Below, piece by piece: positions 8,837 through 16,672 of a DNA stretch of 59,306 nt (the first letter of the stretch is position 1; every line of letters begins with the position of its first letter). The stretch spans positions 1 through 59,306 of the forward strand of contig CANQVS010000012.1 in assembly GCA_947627345.1 (NCBI GenBank), written 5' to 3'. Made by a program: the position numbers and the translations under genes. Under the pieces are notes generated by a model, which worked only from the letters and a program-made list of their open reading frames with translations, was not told the origin of the DNA and searched no databases. The DNA comes from an uncultured Clostridia bacterium. Its GTDB lineage: Bacteria > Bacillota > Clostridia > Oscillospirales > Acutalibacteraceae.

Positions 8837-10111
8837 ATGGCTGAGTTAAAATACGACAAAAACGGCAGACTTCTCTTTACAAAAGAGATGAAAGACGAGG
8901 GTTATACAATCCTTGCTCCCTCGATGGCTCCGATACATTTTAATATAGTAAGAAACGTATTCGTTCACTCCGGCTACAAGGTTGAATTTGTTGATACCGC
9001 AGGGCCCGAAATTGCGCAGACGGGCTTGAAATATGTGCATAACGACACCTGTTATCCCGCGCTTTTGGTTATCGGACAGCTTATCCACGCTCTGCAGTCG
9101 GGCAAATACGACGTTAATAAAACCGCCTTGATGATTACCCAGACGGGCGGAGGATGCCGTGCGAGCAACTATATCTTTCTGCTTAGAAAGGCGCTTAAAA
9201 AAGCGGGGTTTGAACAGGTCCCCGTTATCTCGCTTTCAATCGGTATGGAGAAAAATCCGGGCTTTCACCTGACAGTTCCGCTCATAAGGAGAGTTTTGGC
9301 GGGACTTGTGTACGGCGACGTGCTTATGCTTTTATCAAATCAGACCAAGCCTTATGAGGTTAACAAGGGCGAGAGTATGAACCTTGTTAACGAGTGGACG
9401 AAAAGGCTGACTGATGAATTTGCCAAAGGCGACAGCTACCGCCCGAAGGAGATTGAGGAATACCTCGACAAAATCTGCGAAAGCTTTGCCCGAATTGAGG
9501 TCAGAAAAACGCCCAAGGTCAAGGTGGGCGTAGTCGGCGAGATTTATGTAAAGTACGCGCGTCTCGGCAACAACGACCTTGAAAAATTTCTTGCCGACCA
9601 GGACTGCGAGGTTAACCTCCCCGGAATTATGGGATTTGCGCTGTTTAAGGTTGACAACAGGCTTGAGGACATAAAGCTTTACGGCGGAAGCAAGGCTAAG
9701 TTTCAGGTTTGCTCCGTGCTGTTTAATTACCTTGAAAAGCTTGAAGGTATGATAATAAAATACACGAAAAAGTACGGCTTTACACCGCCGGGAGAGTACG
9801 CCCATATTAAAAAGCTTGTAAAGCCCGTAATCGGCTACGGCTCAAAAATGGGTGAGGGCTGGCTTTTAACCGCCGAAATGCTCGAGCTTGCGGAAAGCGG
9901 TTATGAAAATATCGTCTGCGCCCAGCCGTTCGGCTGTCTGCCGAATCATATAAACGGCAAGGGAGCGGTACGGAAAATCAAGGAGTTAAATCCGAAAGCC
10001 AATATCGTCACGATAGATTACGACCCCGGTGCTCCGAAGGTAAATCAGGAAAACCGAATCAAGCTTATGCTCGCCGTGGGAAAAGAGGAGCTTGAAAAAC
10101 AGAATAAGTGA
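8837..10111 (+). CDS. 2-hydroxyacyl-CoA-dehydratase-like protein (HgdB-like half of the activase pair)
   Basis: This 424-residue protein corresponds to the C-terminal part of the long activase-related family. It has Cys-containing motifs such as N-D-T-C-Y-P-A, T-G-G-G-C-R-A-S-N-Y and C-A-Q-P-F-G-C-L-P-N-H, which resemble cluster-binding regions of dehydratase subunits. It starts 21 bases after the stop of the activase gene, behind AAGGAG; ATG 8837 fits that site better than TTG 8834. The two proteins very likely act as one complex. Its last 244 bases are present a second time at 11673-11916 with only silent changes. Confidence 0.8.
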   Translation: MAELKYDKNGRLLFTKEMKDEGYTILAPSMAPIHFNIVRNVFVHSGYKVEFVDTAGPEIAQTGLKYVHNDTCYPALLVIGQLIHALQSGKYDVNKTALMITQTGGGCRASNYIFLLRKALKKAGFEQVPVISLSIGMEKNPGFHLTVPLIRRVLAGLVYGDVLMLLSNQTKPYEVNKGESMNLVNEWTKRLTDEFAKGDSYRPKEIEEYLDKICESFARIEVRKTPKVKVGVVGEIYVKYARLGNNDLEKFLADQDCEVNLPGIMGFALFKVDNRLEDIKLYGGSKAKFQVCSVLFNYLEKLEGMIIKYTKKYGFTPPGEYAHIKKLVKPVIGYGSKMGEGWLLTAEMLELAESGYENIVCAQPFGCLPNHINGKGAVRKIKELNPKANIVTIDYDPGAPKVNQENRIKLMLAVGKEELEKQNK

Positions 10112-10207
10112 AATTATCGCGCAGTTATCACGGCTTTTCATATACCCCTTGCGAGCTTTAGCCTAAAACTGCACTGAAATATAAATTATTTTATTAAAAC
10201 TAAGCCT

Positions 10208-10232
10208 GGTCGCCGCCTTTAAGGCGGCGACC
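10208..10232. other. GC-rich hairpin without T-run, in a 395-base gap
   Basis: GGTCGCCGCC pairs perfectly with GGCGGCGACC over a 5-base loop. It lies about 100 bases past the dehydratase-like gene. No T-run follows on either strand, so it may be a factor-dependent or processed 3' end. The remainder of 10112-10452 is AT-rich with nothing else I can support. Confidence 0.5.
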
Positions 10233-10452
10233 GGTTCTCTGTGGTTATATCAACTTATTTTTTATTTGTCTATTTTCATATGATAAATTTAAGAAATACC
10301 GCATAAAAACATTCGGGATTTTTATACGGTTTATTCTTTAGTTTTCTGACTGTAAATTAACAGACAAATATATTTTGCGCCCGCTTGAAAAATAAACCGT
10401 TTTAAATATTTAAGCATAATTAAAAGCAGAGCAAAAATTAAGTAATACTAAC

Positions 10453-10487
10453 AAAAACTCCTGCCACAATATCATGGCAGGAGTTTT
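10453..10487. terminator. Bidirectional terminator
   Basis: AAAAACTCCTGCCA pairs with TGGCAGGAGTTTTT. It ends the secreted-protein gene on the minus strand and can also stop plus-strand transcription. Confidence 0.8.
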
Positions 10488-10506
10488 TGTTTTGGAACAT
10501 TAAATC

Positions 10507-11205
10507 CTATTTAACTTTAATCTTAATCGTTTTTGTTACGGATTTTGCTTTATATTTTTTAGTGCCTTTCGCCGAAATTTTGACCTTAATTTTATAAGTA
10601 CCTTTCTTGGTGCCTTTTTTGACTGTTATTTTGCCTGTTTTTGAATTTACGGTCAGACGTTTTGAGGAGGACGCAAGCTTTGAGAATTTTACAGCGCCGT
10701 TAGCCTTTTTTACGGTAATCGCCTTTACAGTCACATTTGCTCTTTTGAGTTTTTTGGCTTTCACTGTTTTGTTCTTAGTGCTGACCGCCAATTTGTTAGC
10801 TTTTTTAACACTGCTGCGCGCAACAACTGTTACATTCCACCTCTCCGTCATTGGTTCAATGTGACTGCCGCTCCAATCAGTTACAAGCTTATAAGAATAA
10901 AGTGTAACAGTTGCCGTTCCGGGGCTAACTCCTAAAAAGTCGCAGTAATTTGAGTTGGTTTTATCAACCCTCAGTTGTACAACCGATGAATTGCTCGTAC
11001 GCCATGTATATGGAGCGCTTCCTCCTTCGGAATGGTTGCTGTATGAGTAGCGTCCGACTTCGATTGTTTTTGAGCCTCTGTATTCATAGTAAGACGCATG
11101 AGCGCCGGATGTAGACACAATTAAAATGCTCGCAAGCATTAAAAGCGATAGAAAGGAACATAAGATTTTTTTGTGTAAGGGATTTTTTAAATTTTGGTTT
11201 TCCAT
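10507..11205 (-). CDS. Secreted Ig-like/Lys-rich surface protein
   Basis: This 232-residue protein has a signal peptide (K-K-I-L-C-S-F-L-S-L-L-M-L-A-S-I then A-H-A-S, cleavage near residue 37). About residues 38-130 form one beta-rich domain of bacterial Ig-like character. The rest is a very basic Lys/Val/Thr region ending in K-T-I-K-I-K-V-K. Such tails recur in secreted proteins of ruminococci and may bind acidic wall polymers; that is inference. AGGAGG precedes the ATG. The gene has a perfect promoter and is divergent from an XRE regulator. A fossil of the same C-terminal type lies at 391-457. Confidence 0.75.
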   Translation of the reverse strand: MENQNLKNPLHKKILCSFLSLLMLASILIVSTSGAHASYYEYRGSKTIEVGRYSYSNHSEGGSAPYTWRTSNSSVVQLRVDKTNSNYCDFLGVSPGTATVTLYSYKLVTDWSGSHIEPMTERWNVTVVARSSVKKANKLAVSTKNKTVKAKKLKRANVTVKAITVKKANGAVKFSKLASSSKRLTVNSKTGKITVKKGTKKGTYKIKVKISAKGTKKYKAKSVTKTIKIKVK

Positions 11206-11239
11206 TGATAATACCTCCTAAGGGTTTAATTTCAATGAC

Positions 11240-11268
11240 ATTATAGCACTCAATTAGTGTACTGTCAA
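11240..11268 (-). promoter_or_regulatory. Consensus promoter with a dyad in the spacer
   Basis: On the minus strand TTGACA, a 17-bp spacer and TATAAT. The spacer holds CACT-AATTG-AGTG (11247-11259 on plus). A protein bound there would block polymerase. The divergent XRE gene (11335) is the natural candidate. Confidence 0.75.
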
Positions 11269-11334
11269 CCCTTTTTGTGGTTTTTATTAAAAAAACGACA
11301 TATTCATTTAAAATTATCATTACGAGGTGATTAT

Positions 11335-11652
11335 ATGAAATTTGGAGAAATCCTCAGAGAGCTTTTGGAGGATAACGATATAACTCAAAAAAAATTAGCG
11401 AATGATTTAAACATTGCACCGACAACTATCGGCAATTATGTTCGGGGAATACGAGAGCCTGATTTTGAAACTCTTGTTCTATTAGCGTCGTATTTTAATG
11501 TAAGCACAGATTATTTGCTCGATTATCATAGAGAAGAAATTGAAAATCATAGGGAAGATGAAATACTCCATATATATCGTCGTTTATCAGAGAGGAAAAA
11601 GGATTTTCTGATTGAGGAGGGGAAATTACTTTTAAAATATGATAATCTCTAA
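11335..11652 (+). CDS. XRE-family transcriptional regulator
   Basis: This 105-residue protein has an N-terminal helix-turn-helix of the Cro/CI type (about 5-60: I-T-Q-K-K-L-A-N-D-L, then A-P-T-T-I-G-N-Y-V-R-G) and a short charged helical C-terminus. The start is ATG 11335 with GAGGTGAT upstream; the longer open frame has no ribosome site. It is divergent from the secreted-protein gene and probably controls it, and perhaps itself, through the dyad at 11247-11259. Confidence 0.8.
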   Translation: MKFGEILRELLEDNDITQKKLANDLNIAPTTIGNYVRGIREPDFETLVLLASYFNVSTDYLLDYHREEIENHREDEILHIYRRLSERKKDFLIEEGKLLLKYDNL

Positions 11653-11672
11653 GCAATCTCGTAAAAATCAAA

Positions 11673-11916
11673 AACCGCCGAAATGCTCGAACTTGCGGAA
11701 AGCGGTTATGAAAATATCGTCTGCGCCCAGCCGTTCGGCTGTCTGCCGAATCATATTAACGGCAAGGGAGCGGTACGAAAAATCAAGGAGTTAAATCCGA
11801 AAGCCAATATCGTCACGATAGATTACGACCCCGGCGCTCCCAAGGTAAATCAGGAAAACCGAATCAAGCTTATGCTTGCTGTGGGAAAAGAGGAGCTTGA
11901 AAAACAGAATAAGTAA
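11673..11916 (+). pseudogene. Duplicated 3' end of the dehydratase-like gene
   Basis: The stretch is collinear with 9868-10111. It encodes the identical last 77 residues from M-L-E-L-A-E-S-G-Y onward, yet differs at seven third-codon positions plus the stop codon (TAA here, TGA there), with no replacement change. It has no ribosome site and no upstream part of the gene. Silent-only divergence means the copy came from a functional allele and was not copied recently from the neighbour. It may be the displaced host 3' end left when foreign DNA entered beside the gene. Confidence 0.85.
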
Positions 11917-11923
11917 AAAATAA

Positions 11924-11958
11924 GGTCGGGTGACACGAGAAAGCGTTGTCACCCGACC
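11924..11958. terminator. Strong bidirectional terminator
   Basis: GGTCGGGTGACA pairs with TGTCACCCGACC (12 bp). TTATTTTTTA follows on the minus strand and AAAATTTATTTTT on the plus strand. Confidence 0.8.
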
Positions 11959-11973
11959 AAAATTTATTTTTAA

Positions 11974-12777
11974 TTATAATTCTCTTTTAAGACTTTTAAC
12001 TACCGATGAAATGTCAGCAAAAAATCTTCCCAGAGTGTATTTCATAAAAAATGTATAGCCACATAAAACAAATAGTACCGCCAAAGCGATATATAACCAA
12101 ATGTTGAAAATATGAGGGAAGAAAAGGGAAATTAAAATGACAGAAACAGCATATAAAATAAATACAGCAACTGAAATGAAAGCTAAAACTATCATAAAAA
12201 TTCCGTATCCTTTTAATACACCCGTGTCGTTGTTGTTAATATTATTTTGTACTGATGTCTTATCTGTTGCGGTAGCATAATCATATAAATCCGAGAATGC
12301 TTTATAGCGGGCATAGTAAACAATATATGAATAAAATACAGTAAAAAATAAAATAAAAAGAGTTGCTACAGGTATAAAGGGGAAACTATCCTTAAACATA
12401 ATTGAAATTCCAAACATTACGGCAGTAATGATTAAGTCGTAAATTACAACACATATGCCGAATATTTTATAGATTGGAGAGGGAAGAACGTAAGAAATCT
12501 TATTCATTGCTGAATCATTATTGTATTCTATATGTTTTACTATTTTGGTAAATGAGAAAACAGAAGAAAATTCTAAATATCCGACTAAAAAATTTATCAA
12601 TGCGGATATTAACATTATCGGCTTAATAAAATCTGTCACATTTGAGTAAGCAGAAATATTTGATAGGAGCAAATTATTGTCAATAAAAAGTCCTATAATT
12701 GATGAAATAAATCCTATGATAGCAGGGACTAAAATTATAACCGAATATACTTTGTATAATCCTAAACGCTTTTCCAA
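11974..12777 (-). CDS. Multi-pass membrane protein of unknown function
   Basis: This 267-residue protein has about six predicted membrane segments (roughly 10-32, 50-72, 105-128, 134-155, 192-218 and 223-243) and short charged loops. I do not recognise a family. The start is TTG 12777, with GGGAG seven bases before it. It has a consensus promoter and is divergent from an XRE regulator, so it is probably the regulated target. The base composition is more AT-rich than in the housekeeping genes around it, which fits an accessory gene. Confidence 0.7.
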   Translation of the reverse strand: MEKRLGLYKVYSVIILVPAIIGFISSIIGLFIDNNLLLSNISAYSNVTDFIKPIMLISALINFLVGYLEFSSVFSFTKIVKHIEYNNDSAMNKISYVLPSPIYKIFGICVVIYDLIITAVMFGISIMFKDSFPFIPVATLFILFFTVFYSYIVYYARYKAFSDLYDYATATDKTSVQNNINNNDTGVLKGYGIFMIVLAFISVAVFILYAVSVILISLFFPHIFNIWLYIALAVLFVLCGYTFFMKYTLGRFFADISSVVKSLKREL

Positions 12778-12846
12778 AAAATAACTCCCTTTCTTTTGTG
12801 AAAATAAACCTAAAAATCTTTACCCGTTTGTGATTTTTATGACTAT

Positions 12847-12875
12847 ATTATAACAATGATTAACAATATTGTCAA
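12847..12875 (-). promoter_or_regulatory. Consensus promoter with palindrome over the -35 box
   Basis: On the minus strand TTGACA, 17 bp and TATAAT. ACAATATTGT at 12864-12873 is a perfect palindrome overlapping the -35 box, with further AACAAT repeats in the spacer. It is probably an operator for the divergent XRE protein. Confidence 0.75.
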
Positions 12876-12946
12876 TATAAAATTACCAATATAATGTATG
12901 TTATTTCTTAATCTTCCCATTATAATAGTAATTGAGGTTGATTTAT

Positions 12947-13267
12947 ATGAATTTGGAGAATTTAGGCGCAAGAGTCAGAAAGACGCGTTTGGAAAATGGA
13001 ATGACGCAGGAGGAGCTTGCCGAAAAAGCGGATATTTCGCTTAATTTTATGAGCCTGATTGAAAACGGAAGAAATATGAGCGTACAGACGCTTGTGAACA
13101 TAGCGGAGGGATTAGGAGTATCTGTGCAGTATCTGCTATATGATAAGATGGATTTGGAGGAAGACGTAATATCTCAACAGATATTACAGGATATTTCCTC
13201 GCTGAGTGAAAATGAAAAAATTTATTTTTTGAATATGATAAAGCAGTATAAACTGCTTAAACATTAA
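12947..13267 (+). CDS. XRE-family transcriptional regulator
   Basis: This 106-residue protein has a typical Cro/CI helix-turn-helix at about 5-62 (M-T-Q-E-E-L-A-E-K-A, then L-N-F-M-S-L-I-E-N-G) and a C-terminal helix rich in acidic residues. ATG 12947 is preferred over the in-frame start at 12932 because GAGGT lies at proper spacing before it. It is divergent from the membrane-protein gene and ends in its own terminator, which suggests a two-gene regulator/target module. Confidence 0.85.
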   Translation: MNLENLGARVRKTRLENGMTQEELAEKADISLNFMSLIENGRNMSVQTLVNIAEGLGVSVQYLLYDKMDLEEDVISQQILQDISSLSENEKIYFLNMIKQYKLLKH

Positions 13268-13306
13268 AACCCGATTTGTGTTTGCAAATCGGGTTTTAGT
13301 TTTTTA
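13266..13306 (+). terminator. Terminator of the XRE gene
   Basis: AAAACCCGATTTG pairs with CAAATCGGGTTTT, followed by AGTTTTTT. Confidence 0.85.
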
Positions 13307-13340
13307 TTGTTAAAATGATGTTTATATTTATAAATGCTAT

Positions 13341-13371
13341 GCACCCCAAAAGCATTTGGCTTTTGGGGTGC
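13341..13371. terminator. Hairpin downstream of fic
   Basis: GCACCCCAAAAGC pairs with GCTTTTGGGGTGC over a five-base loop; CTATTTTTTG follows on the plus strand. It lies between the convergent XRE and fic genes. Confidence 0.7.
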
Positions 13372-13402
13372 GTATCTATTTTTTGTTAATCATTTTAAAA
13401 AT

Positions 13403-13439
13403 TAACTTGCTTATTATCTTGCTTATTATCTTACGTGTT
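13403..13439. repeat. Iteron-like repeat array 3' of fic
   Basis: CTTGC-type units recur with exact 12-bp spacing (13406, 13418 and 13430, the last as CTTAC). The array starts TAACTTGCTTATTATCTTGC, nearly the same as the array at 14499-14536 on the other side of fic. Confidence 0.7.
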
Positions 13440-13442
13440 GGA

Positions 13443-14438
13443 TTAATTTTTAATGTATCTTTGGTTACGGCTTGTTGGTTTATCAGGCAAGGTCATTTTA
13501 ATTAAGCCCGTTTTAATTGCGGGATTAAGATAATTTTTTCTAAGTGTTTCCCTTGATTTGAGATTTAGTTTTTTTAAAATTTCAGCTGTCGTGTATGGAA
13601 TACCAAATTCCATAACATCAAGCAATCGCTTAACGTATACGCTTAGATGTGCGTTTTCAGGATTAGAAGCCTGCGACAAAATTTCTGAAAGAGTTTCTTC
13701 AATCATTTCAAGGATAAATTCAACGAAAAGACTTGAATTACCGTTAGTGTGGCATTTAGCAATTGCGTTATAGTAACCTGTCTGATGTTTTTGTATCTGA
13801 CTTTCAATAGGAATGAACTGAAAAAGCGGTTTCCATTTTGTGAGTATTGCAGTCTGCCACAGCCTTGCCATACGACCGTTGCCGTCCGAAAACGGATGAA
13901 TGAAAACAAATTCATAATGAAATACCGAGGATAAAATCAGAGGATGAACGCTGTCTTTTTCTCTGTTCATCCATAAGAATAAATTTTTAATCAAGGACGG
14001 GACAAGATGTGCAGGCGGAGCCATAAAAATGCATTTATCGCCGTCAAACACACCTTCCTCTCCGTTTCTGAATCTGCCCGATTCGTTCACAAGCGCATAG
14101 GTCATTATTCCGTGAAGTTTATTAAGCTCGTCAATAGAAAAAGGATTTATGTCGGGCAGTTTTTCATAAGCGTCATACGCGTTTTTAACTTCCTGAATTT
14201 CCTTTTGAGGACCGAGAACAATACTACCGTTTATAACATCTTTTACCTCAGAGAGAGAAAGGGAGTTTGCCTCAATGGCAAGCGAAGAATGAATTGACTT
14301 TATTCTGTTGTTTTTTCTAAGCTGAGGTTTAGATTCAAAATCATTGTAATTACTTATCTTTCCGATTTTTTCCGAAATTGAAGATACCAAACTCAGCATT
14401 TTGTTGGAAATAAAAAACGGCGGGGTATATTCAGACAT
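13443..14438 (-). CDS. Fic-domain protein (AMPylator type) with C-terminal winged helix
   Basis: This 331-residue protein has the Fic active-site motif H-P-F-S-D-G-N-G-R (about residues 178-186); such enzymes usually transfer AMP from ATP to a target hydroxyl. An N-terminal helix has S-L-A-I-E-A-N, matching the autoinhibitory (S/T)-x3-E-(G/N)-like motif of class II Fic proteins. The last 60 residues look like a winged helix (Y-T-T-A-E-I-L-K-K-L, then R-E-T-L-R-K-N-Y). Single Fic genes of this form are widespread, and many are chromosomal without a separate antitoxin. The gene has its own promoter and lies between two copies of an iteron-like array, which its winged helix might bind. Confidence 0.85.
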   Translation of the reverse strand: MSEYTPPFFISNKMLSLVSSISEKIGKISNYNDFESKPQLRKNNRIKSIHSSLAIEANSLSLSEVKDVINGSIVLGPQKEIQEVKNAYDAYEKLPDINPFSIDELNKLHGIMTYALVNESGRFRNGEEGVFDGDKCIFMAPPAHLVPSLIKNLFLWMNREKDSVHPLILSSVFHYEFVFIHPFSDGNGRMARLWQTAILTKWKPLFQFIPIESQIQKHQTGYYNAIAKCHTNGNSSLFVEFILEMIEETLSEILSQASNPENAHLSVYVKRLLDVMEFGIPYTTAEILKKLNLKSRETLRKNYLNPAIKTGLIKMTLPDKPTSRNQRYIKN

Positions 14439-14468
14439 AAAATCAATCCTTTAATTTATTTCAAATTT

Positions 14469-14497
14469 AGTATAACATTTTTCTTGCGGAATATCAA
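14469..14497 (-). promoter_or_regulatory. Promoter of fic
   Basis: On the minus strand TTGATA, 17 bp and TATACT. A CGCAAG unit lies inside the spacer and the 12-bp-period array abuts the -35 side. Confidence 0.65.
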
Positions 14498-14498
14498 T

Positions 14499-14536
14499 AA
14501 CTTGCTTATTATCTTGCGTATTTTCTTGCGTGTTTA
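14499..14536. repeat. Iteron-like repeat array 5' of fic
   Basis: CTTGC units at 14501, 14513 and 14525 are exactly 12 bp apart, with a further unit at 14483 in the promoter. The first 19 bases match the array at 13403. Confidence 0.75.
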
Positions 14537-14617
14537 TTAGATTTTGCTTTGGTATTAAGCTGAAAGGCGAATAAATATTGTATCAAAAACCGCCAACGTA
14601 TTTACTCAATCAAAAAA

Positions 14618-14644
14618 CTGACATCTCTTTTTAAGAGATGTCAG
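14618..14644 (-). terminator. Terminator of the tautomerase-to-HAD operon
   Basis: CTGACATCTCTT pairs with AGAGATGTCAG, followed by TTTTTTGA on the minus strand. Confidence 0.85.
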
Positions 14645-14657
14645 CATATGATTAGAG

Positions 14658-15305
14658 TTACTGTATCAAATTTCTAACTTCATACAAATCTGTGCAGACC
14701 TCAAAGCACATTTTTCGTATTTCGTCCGTCGGCTCGATTAAATCGGGAACCATAACCGTGACCATTCCCGCGCCGTGGGCGGAACGAATACCGTTAAAGC
14801 TGTCCTCCAGGGCGAGGCACTCACGGGGTTTGACGCCGAGTTGTCTACTGGCTTTAAGAAACGGCTCCGGGTCAGGTTTGCCGTTTTTTACGTCCTCGGC
14901 GCATATGAGCGCGTCAAAATAATCGAGAACGCCCGCGATTTTTAAAGCGCGCTCGGCGCTTTTTCGGGTCGTTGAGGTCGCAAGAGCGATTTTAATCTTT
15001 TTGCGTTTCAGCTCATCTAAAAGCTCAAAAAGTCCGTATTTAACAGGTATTCCGCAATTTTGCGTATACTCCTCAAAGGCGGTCAAACAGTGTTTATGGA
15101 ATTTGTCAAAATCAAAGTCACTGCCGTACAGTTTTTTAAAAAACAAAGGCAAATCCGCTGTTCGCCTGCCGATTGTCTGTTTGTACTGCTCCAAGCTGAA
15201 ATCTGCGCCGAAAAATTTCCGCATAATCTTTTTTTGGAGCGTGTAGGTGAGTTTTTCCGTGTCGAACATCAGTCCGTCCATATCGAAAACCGCGCCAAAA
15301 ATCAT
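14658..15305 (-). CDS. HAD-superfamily phosphatase, beta-phosphoglucomutase-like
   Basis: This 215-residue protein shows the HAD motifs: D-M-D-G-L-M-F-D (nucleophile Asp8, acid/base Asp10), A-T-S-T (motif II), K-x3-P-D-P (motif III) and L-E-D-S (motif IV), with a helical cap between I and II. Members hydrolyse or isomerise sugar phosphates and other small phosphates; the substrate is not readable. The start overlaps the end of murF by four bases, so the two are translationally coupled. It is last in the operon, before a strong terminator. Confidence 0.85.
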   Translation of the reverse strand: MIFGAVFDMDGLMFDTEKLTYTLQKKIMRKFFGADFSLEQYKQTIGRRTADLPLFFKKLYGSDFDFDKFHKHCLTAFEEYTQNCGIPVKYGLFELLDELKRKKIKIALATSTTRKSAERALKIAGVLDYFDALICAEDVKNGKPDPEPFLKASRQLGVKPRECLALEDSFNGIRSAHGAGMVTVMVPDLIEPTDEIRKMCFEVCTDLYEVRNLIQ

Positions 15306-16642
15306 AGCTTTTTAAGTTCCTCCACGATTTTCTCAAACTCCATACTGTGGCTTGCCTTTACAAGGACAACATCGCCGTCTTTTACAAGCGATGAAAGTTC
15401 TTTAAGCGCCTGCTCCTTAGTTTCAAAATAAATTCCGTTCGCACCGTTCGCAAGCTCTTTTGAAAGCGGGCCTACCGCGATTACCTTGTCGCATTTTTTC
15501 GCGTATTCTCCGACTTCAAAATGGAGCGCAAGCTCGTTTTCGCCAAGTTCCTTCATATCGCCCAAAACGGCGACCTTTCTCCCGTCAAAATTCATCAAAG
15601 TGTCGATTGAGGCTTTAACGGAGGTAGGGTTTGCGTTGTAGCAGTCGTCAATAATCTTAATTTTTCCCGTATCTATTAAATTGGCACGGCTTCCGACTGT
15701 TTTATACGAAGAAATTCCCGCCTTGATTTCATTTTCGGTAAGACCCAGAGAAACTCCGACCGCAGCCGCGGCGAGCGCGTTTGATACCATATACTCGCCG
15801 ATTGCGGGGATTGTAACAGAGAGACGTTTTCCGCCGAAAATCAAGTCCGCTTCAACGCCCAAAATGCCGTTGTTTTTTATGTTCTTGGCTTTATAGAAGC
15901 CGTTATTTATTCCGTAGAAAACAGGGGGCTTTCCCTTGACCTCTTTAACTTTAGAGAGTTTATCGTCGTCGCCGTTTAAGATGACAACTCCGCCGTCGCG
16001 AAGATTTTCAAACATTTCGGTCTTTGCCTTAAAAACTCCGTCGCGGTCGCCGAGATTTTCGAGGTGGCAGTCGCCGATAACCGTAATAACCTCGACAGTC
16101 GGCTGAACCATTTCGGAAATTCTCGACATTTCGCCGAAGTCGGATATTCCCATTTCAACAACCGCAACCTCCGTTTCATCGTCCATATCGAAGAGGGTAA
16201 GCGGAACGCCAAGCTCGTTATTGAGGTTTCCCGAGGTTTTGCAGACGTTGTATTTTTGTGAAAGAACGGAGGCTATCATTTCCTTGGTCGAGGTTTTTCC
16301 GACGCTTCCGCTTATTCCGACAATCGGAATATCAAAGAGCAAACGGTACGCTTTTGCGATTTTTTTAACCGCCTGTAAGGTGTTGTCGACAAGAATGTAG
16401 GGCTTATCTGCGTTTTCAACGGGTCTTTCGCAGAGAGCGCATATCGCTCCGTTGCCGTAACATTTTTTAATGAAATCGTGCCCGTCAACACGCGCGCCCT
16501 TAATCGCGAGAAAAAGCGAATTTTTCTTAATATTTCTGCTGTCGCGTTCGATGGAGCTTACGGGTGCGTCTATTAAATTTTGGTCGCCTACATATGTACC
16601 GCCGCACGCTTTTGCAATCTCTTTTAGTGTAAAATGTTTCAT
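15302..16642 (-). CDS. murF: UDP-MurNAc-tripeptide--D-alanyl-D-alanine ligase
   Basis: This cytoplasmic enzyme adds D-Ala-D-Ala to the UDP-MurNAc tripeptide, the last cytoplasmic ligation in peptidoglycan precursor synthesis. The 446-residue length fits. The Mur-ligase P-loop is G-S-V-G-K-T-S-T (about 112-119). A central L-x-N-E-L-G-V-P and a C-terminal domain with D-D-C-Y-N-A-N-P-T-S are typical of MurF. It lies just downstream of ddl, which makes its dipeptide substrate, in one operon. Confidence 0.95.
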   Translation of the reverse strand: MKHFTLKEIAKACGGTYVGDQNLIDAPVSSIERDSRNIKKNSLFLAIKGARVDGHDFIKKCYGNGAICALCERPVENADKPYILVDNTLQAVKKIAKAYRLLFDIPIVGISGSVGKTSTKEMIASVLSQKYNVCKTSGNLNNELGVPLTLFDMDDETEVAVVEMGISDFGEMSRISEMVQPTVEVITVIGDCHLENLGDRDGVFKAKTEMFENLRDGGVVILNGDDDKLSKVKEVKGKPPVFYGINNGFYKAKNIKNNGILGVEADLIFGGKRLSVTIPAIGEYMVSNALAAAAVGVSLGLTENEIKAGISSYKTVGSRANLIDTGKIKIIDDCYNANPTSVKASIDTLMNFDGRKVAVLGDMKELGENELALHFEVGEYAKKCDKVIAVGPLSKELANGANGIYFETKEQALKELSSLVKDGDVVLVKASHSMEFEKIVEELKKL

Positions 16643-16672
16643 CGTTTCACCTGTATTAAGCGGAAAAGAAAA

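Noticed and set aside
14007..14297. Plus-strand open frames inside fic
   Set aside because: The minus-strand Fic motifs account for the region; these frames are shadows.
13443..14438. Fic with a separate antitoxin gene
   Set aside because: The autoinhibitory S-L-A-I-E-A-N helix lies within the Fic protein, and no small antitoxin frame is next to it.
11667..14594. 13-bp direct repeat ATCAAAAACCGCC as attachment-site core
   Set aside because: Many 13-bp repeats are expected by chance in a window this size, and no integrase gene is present.
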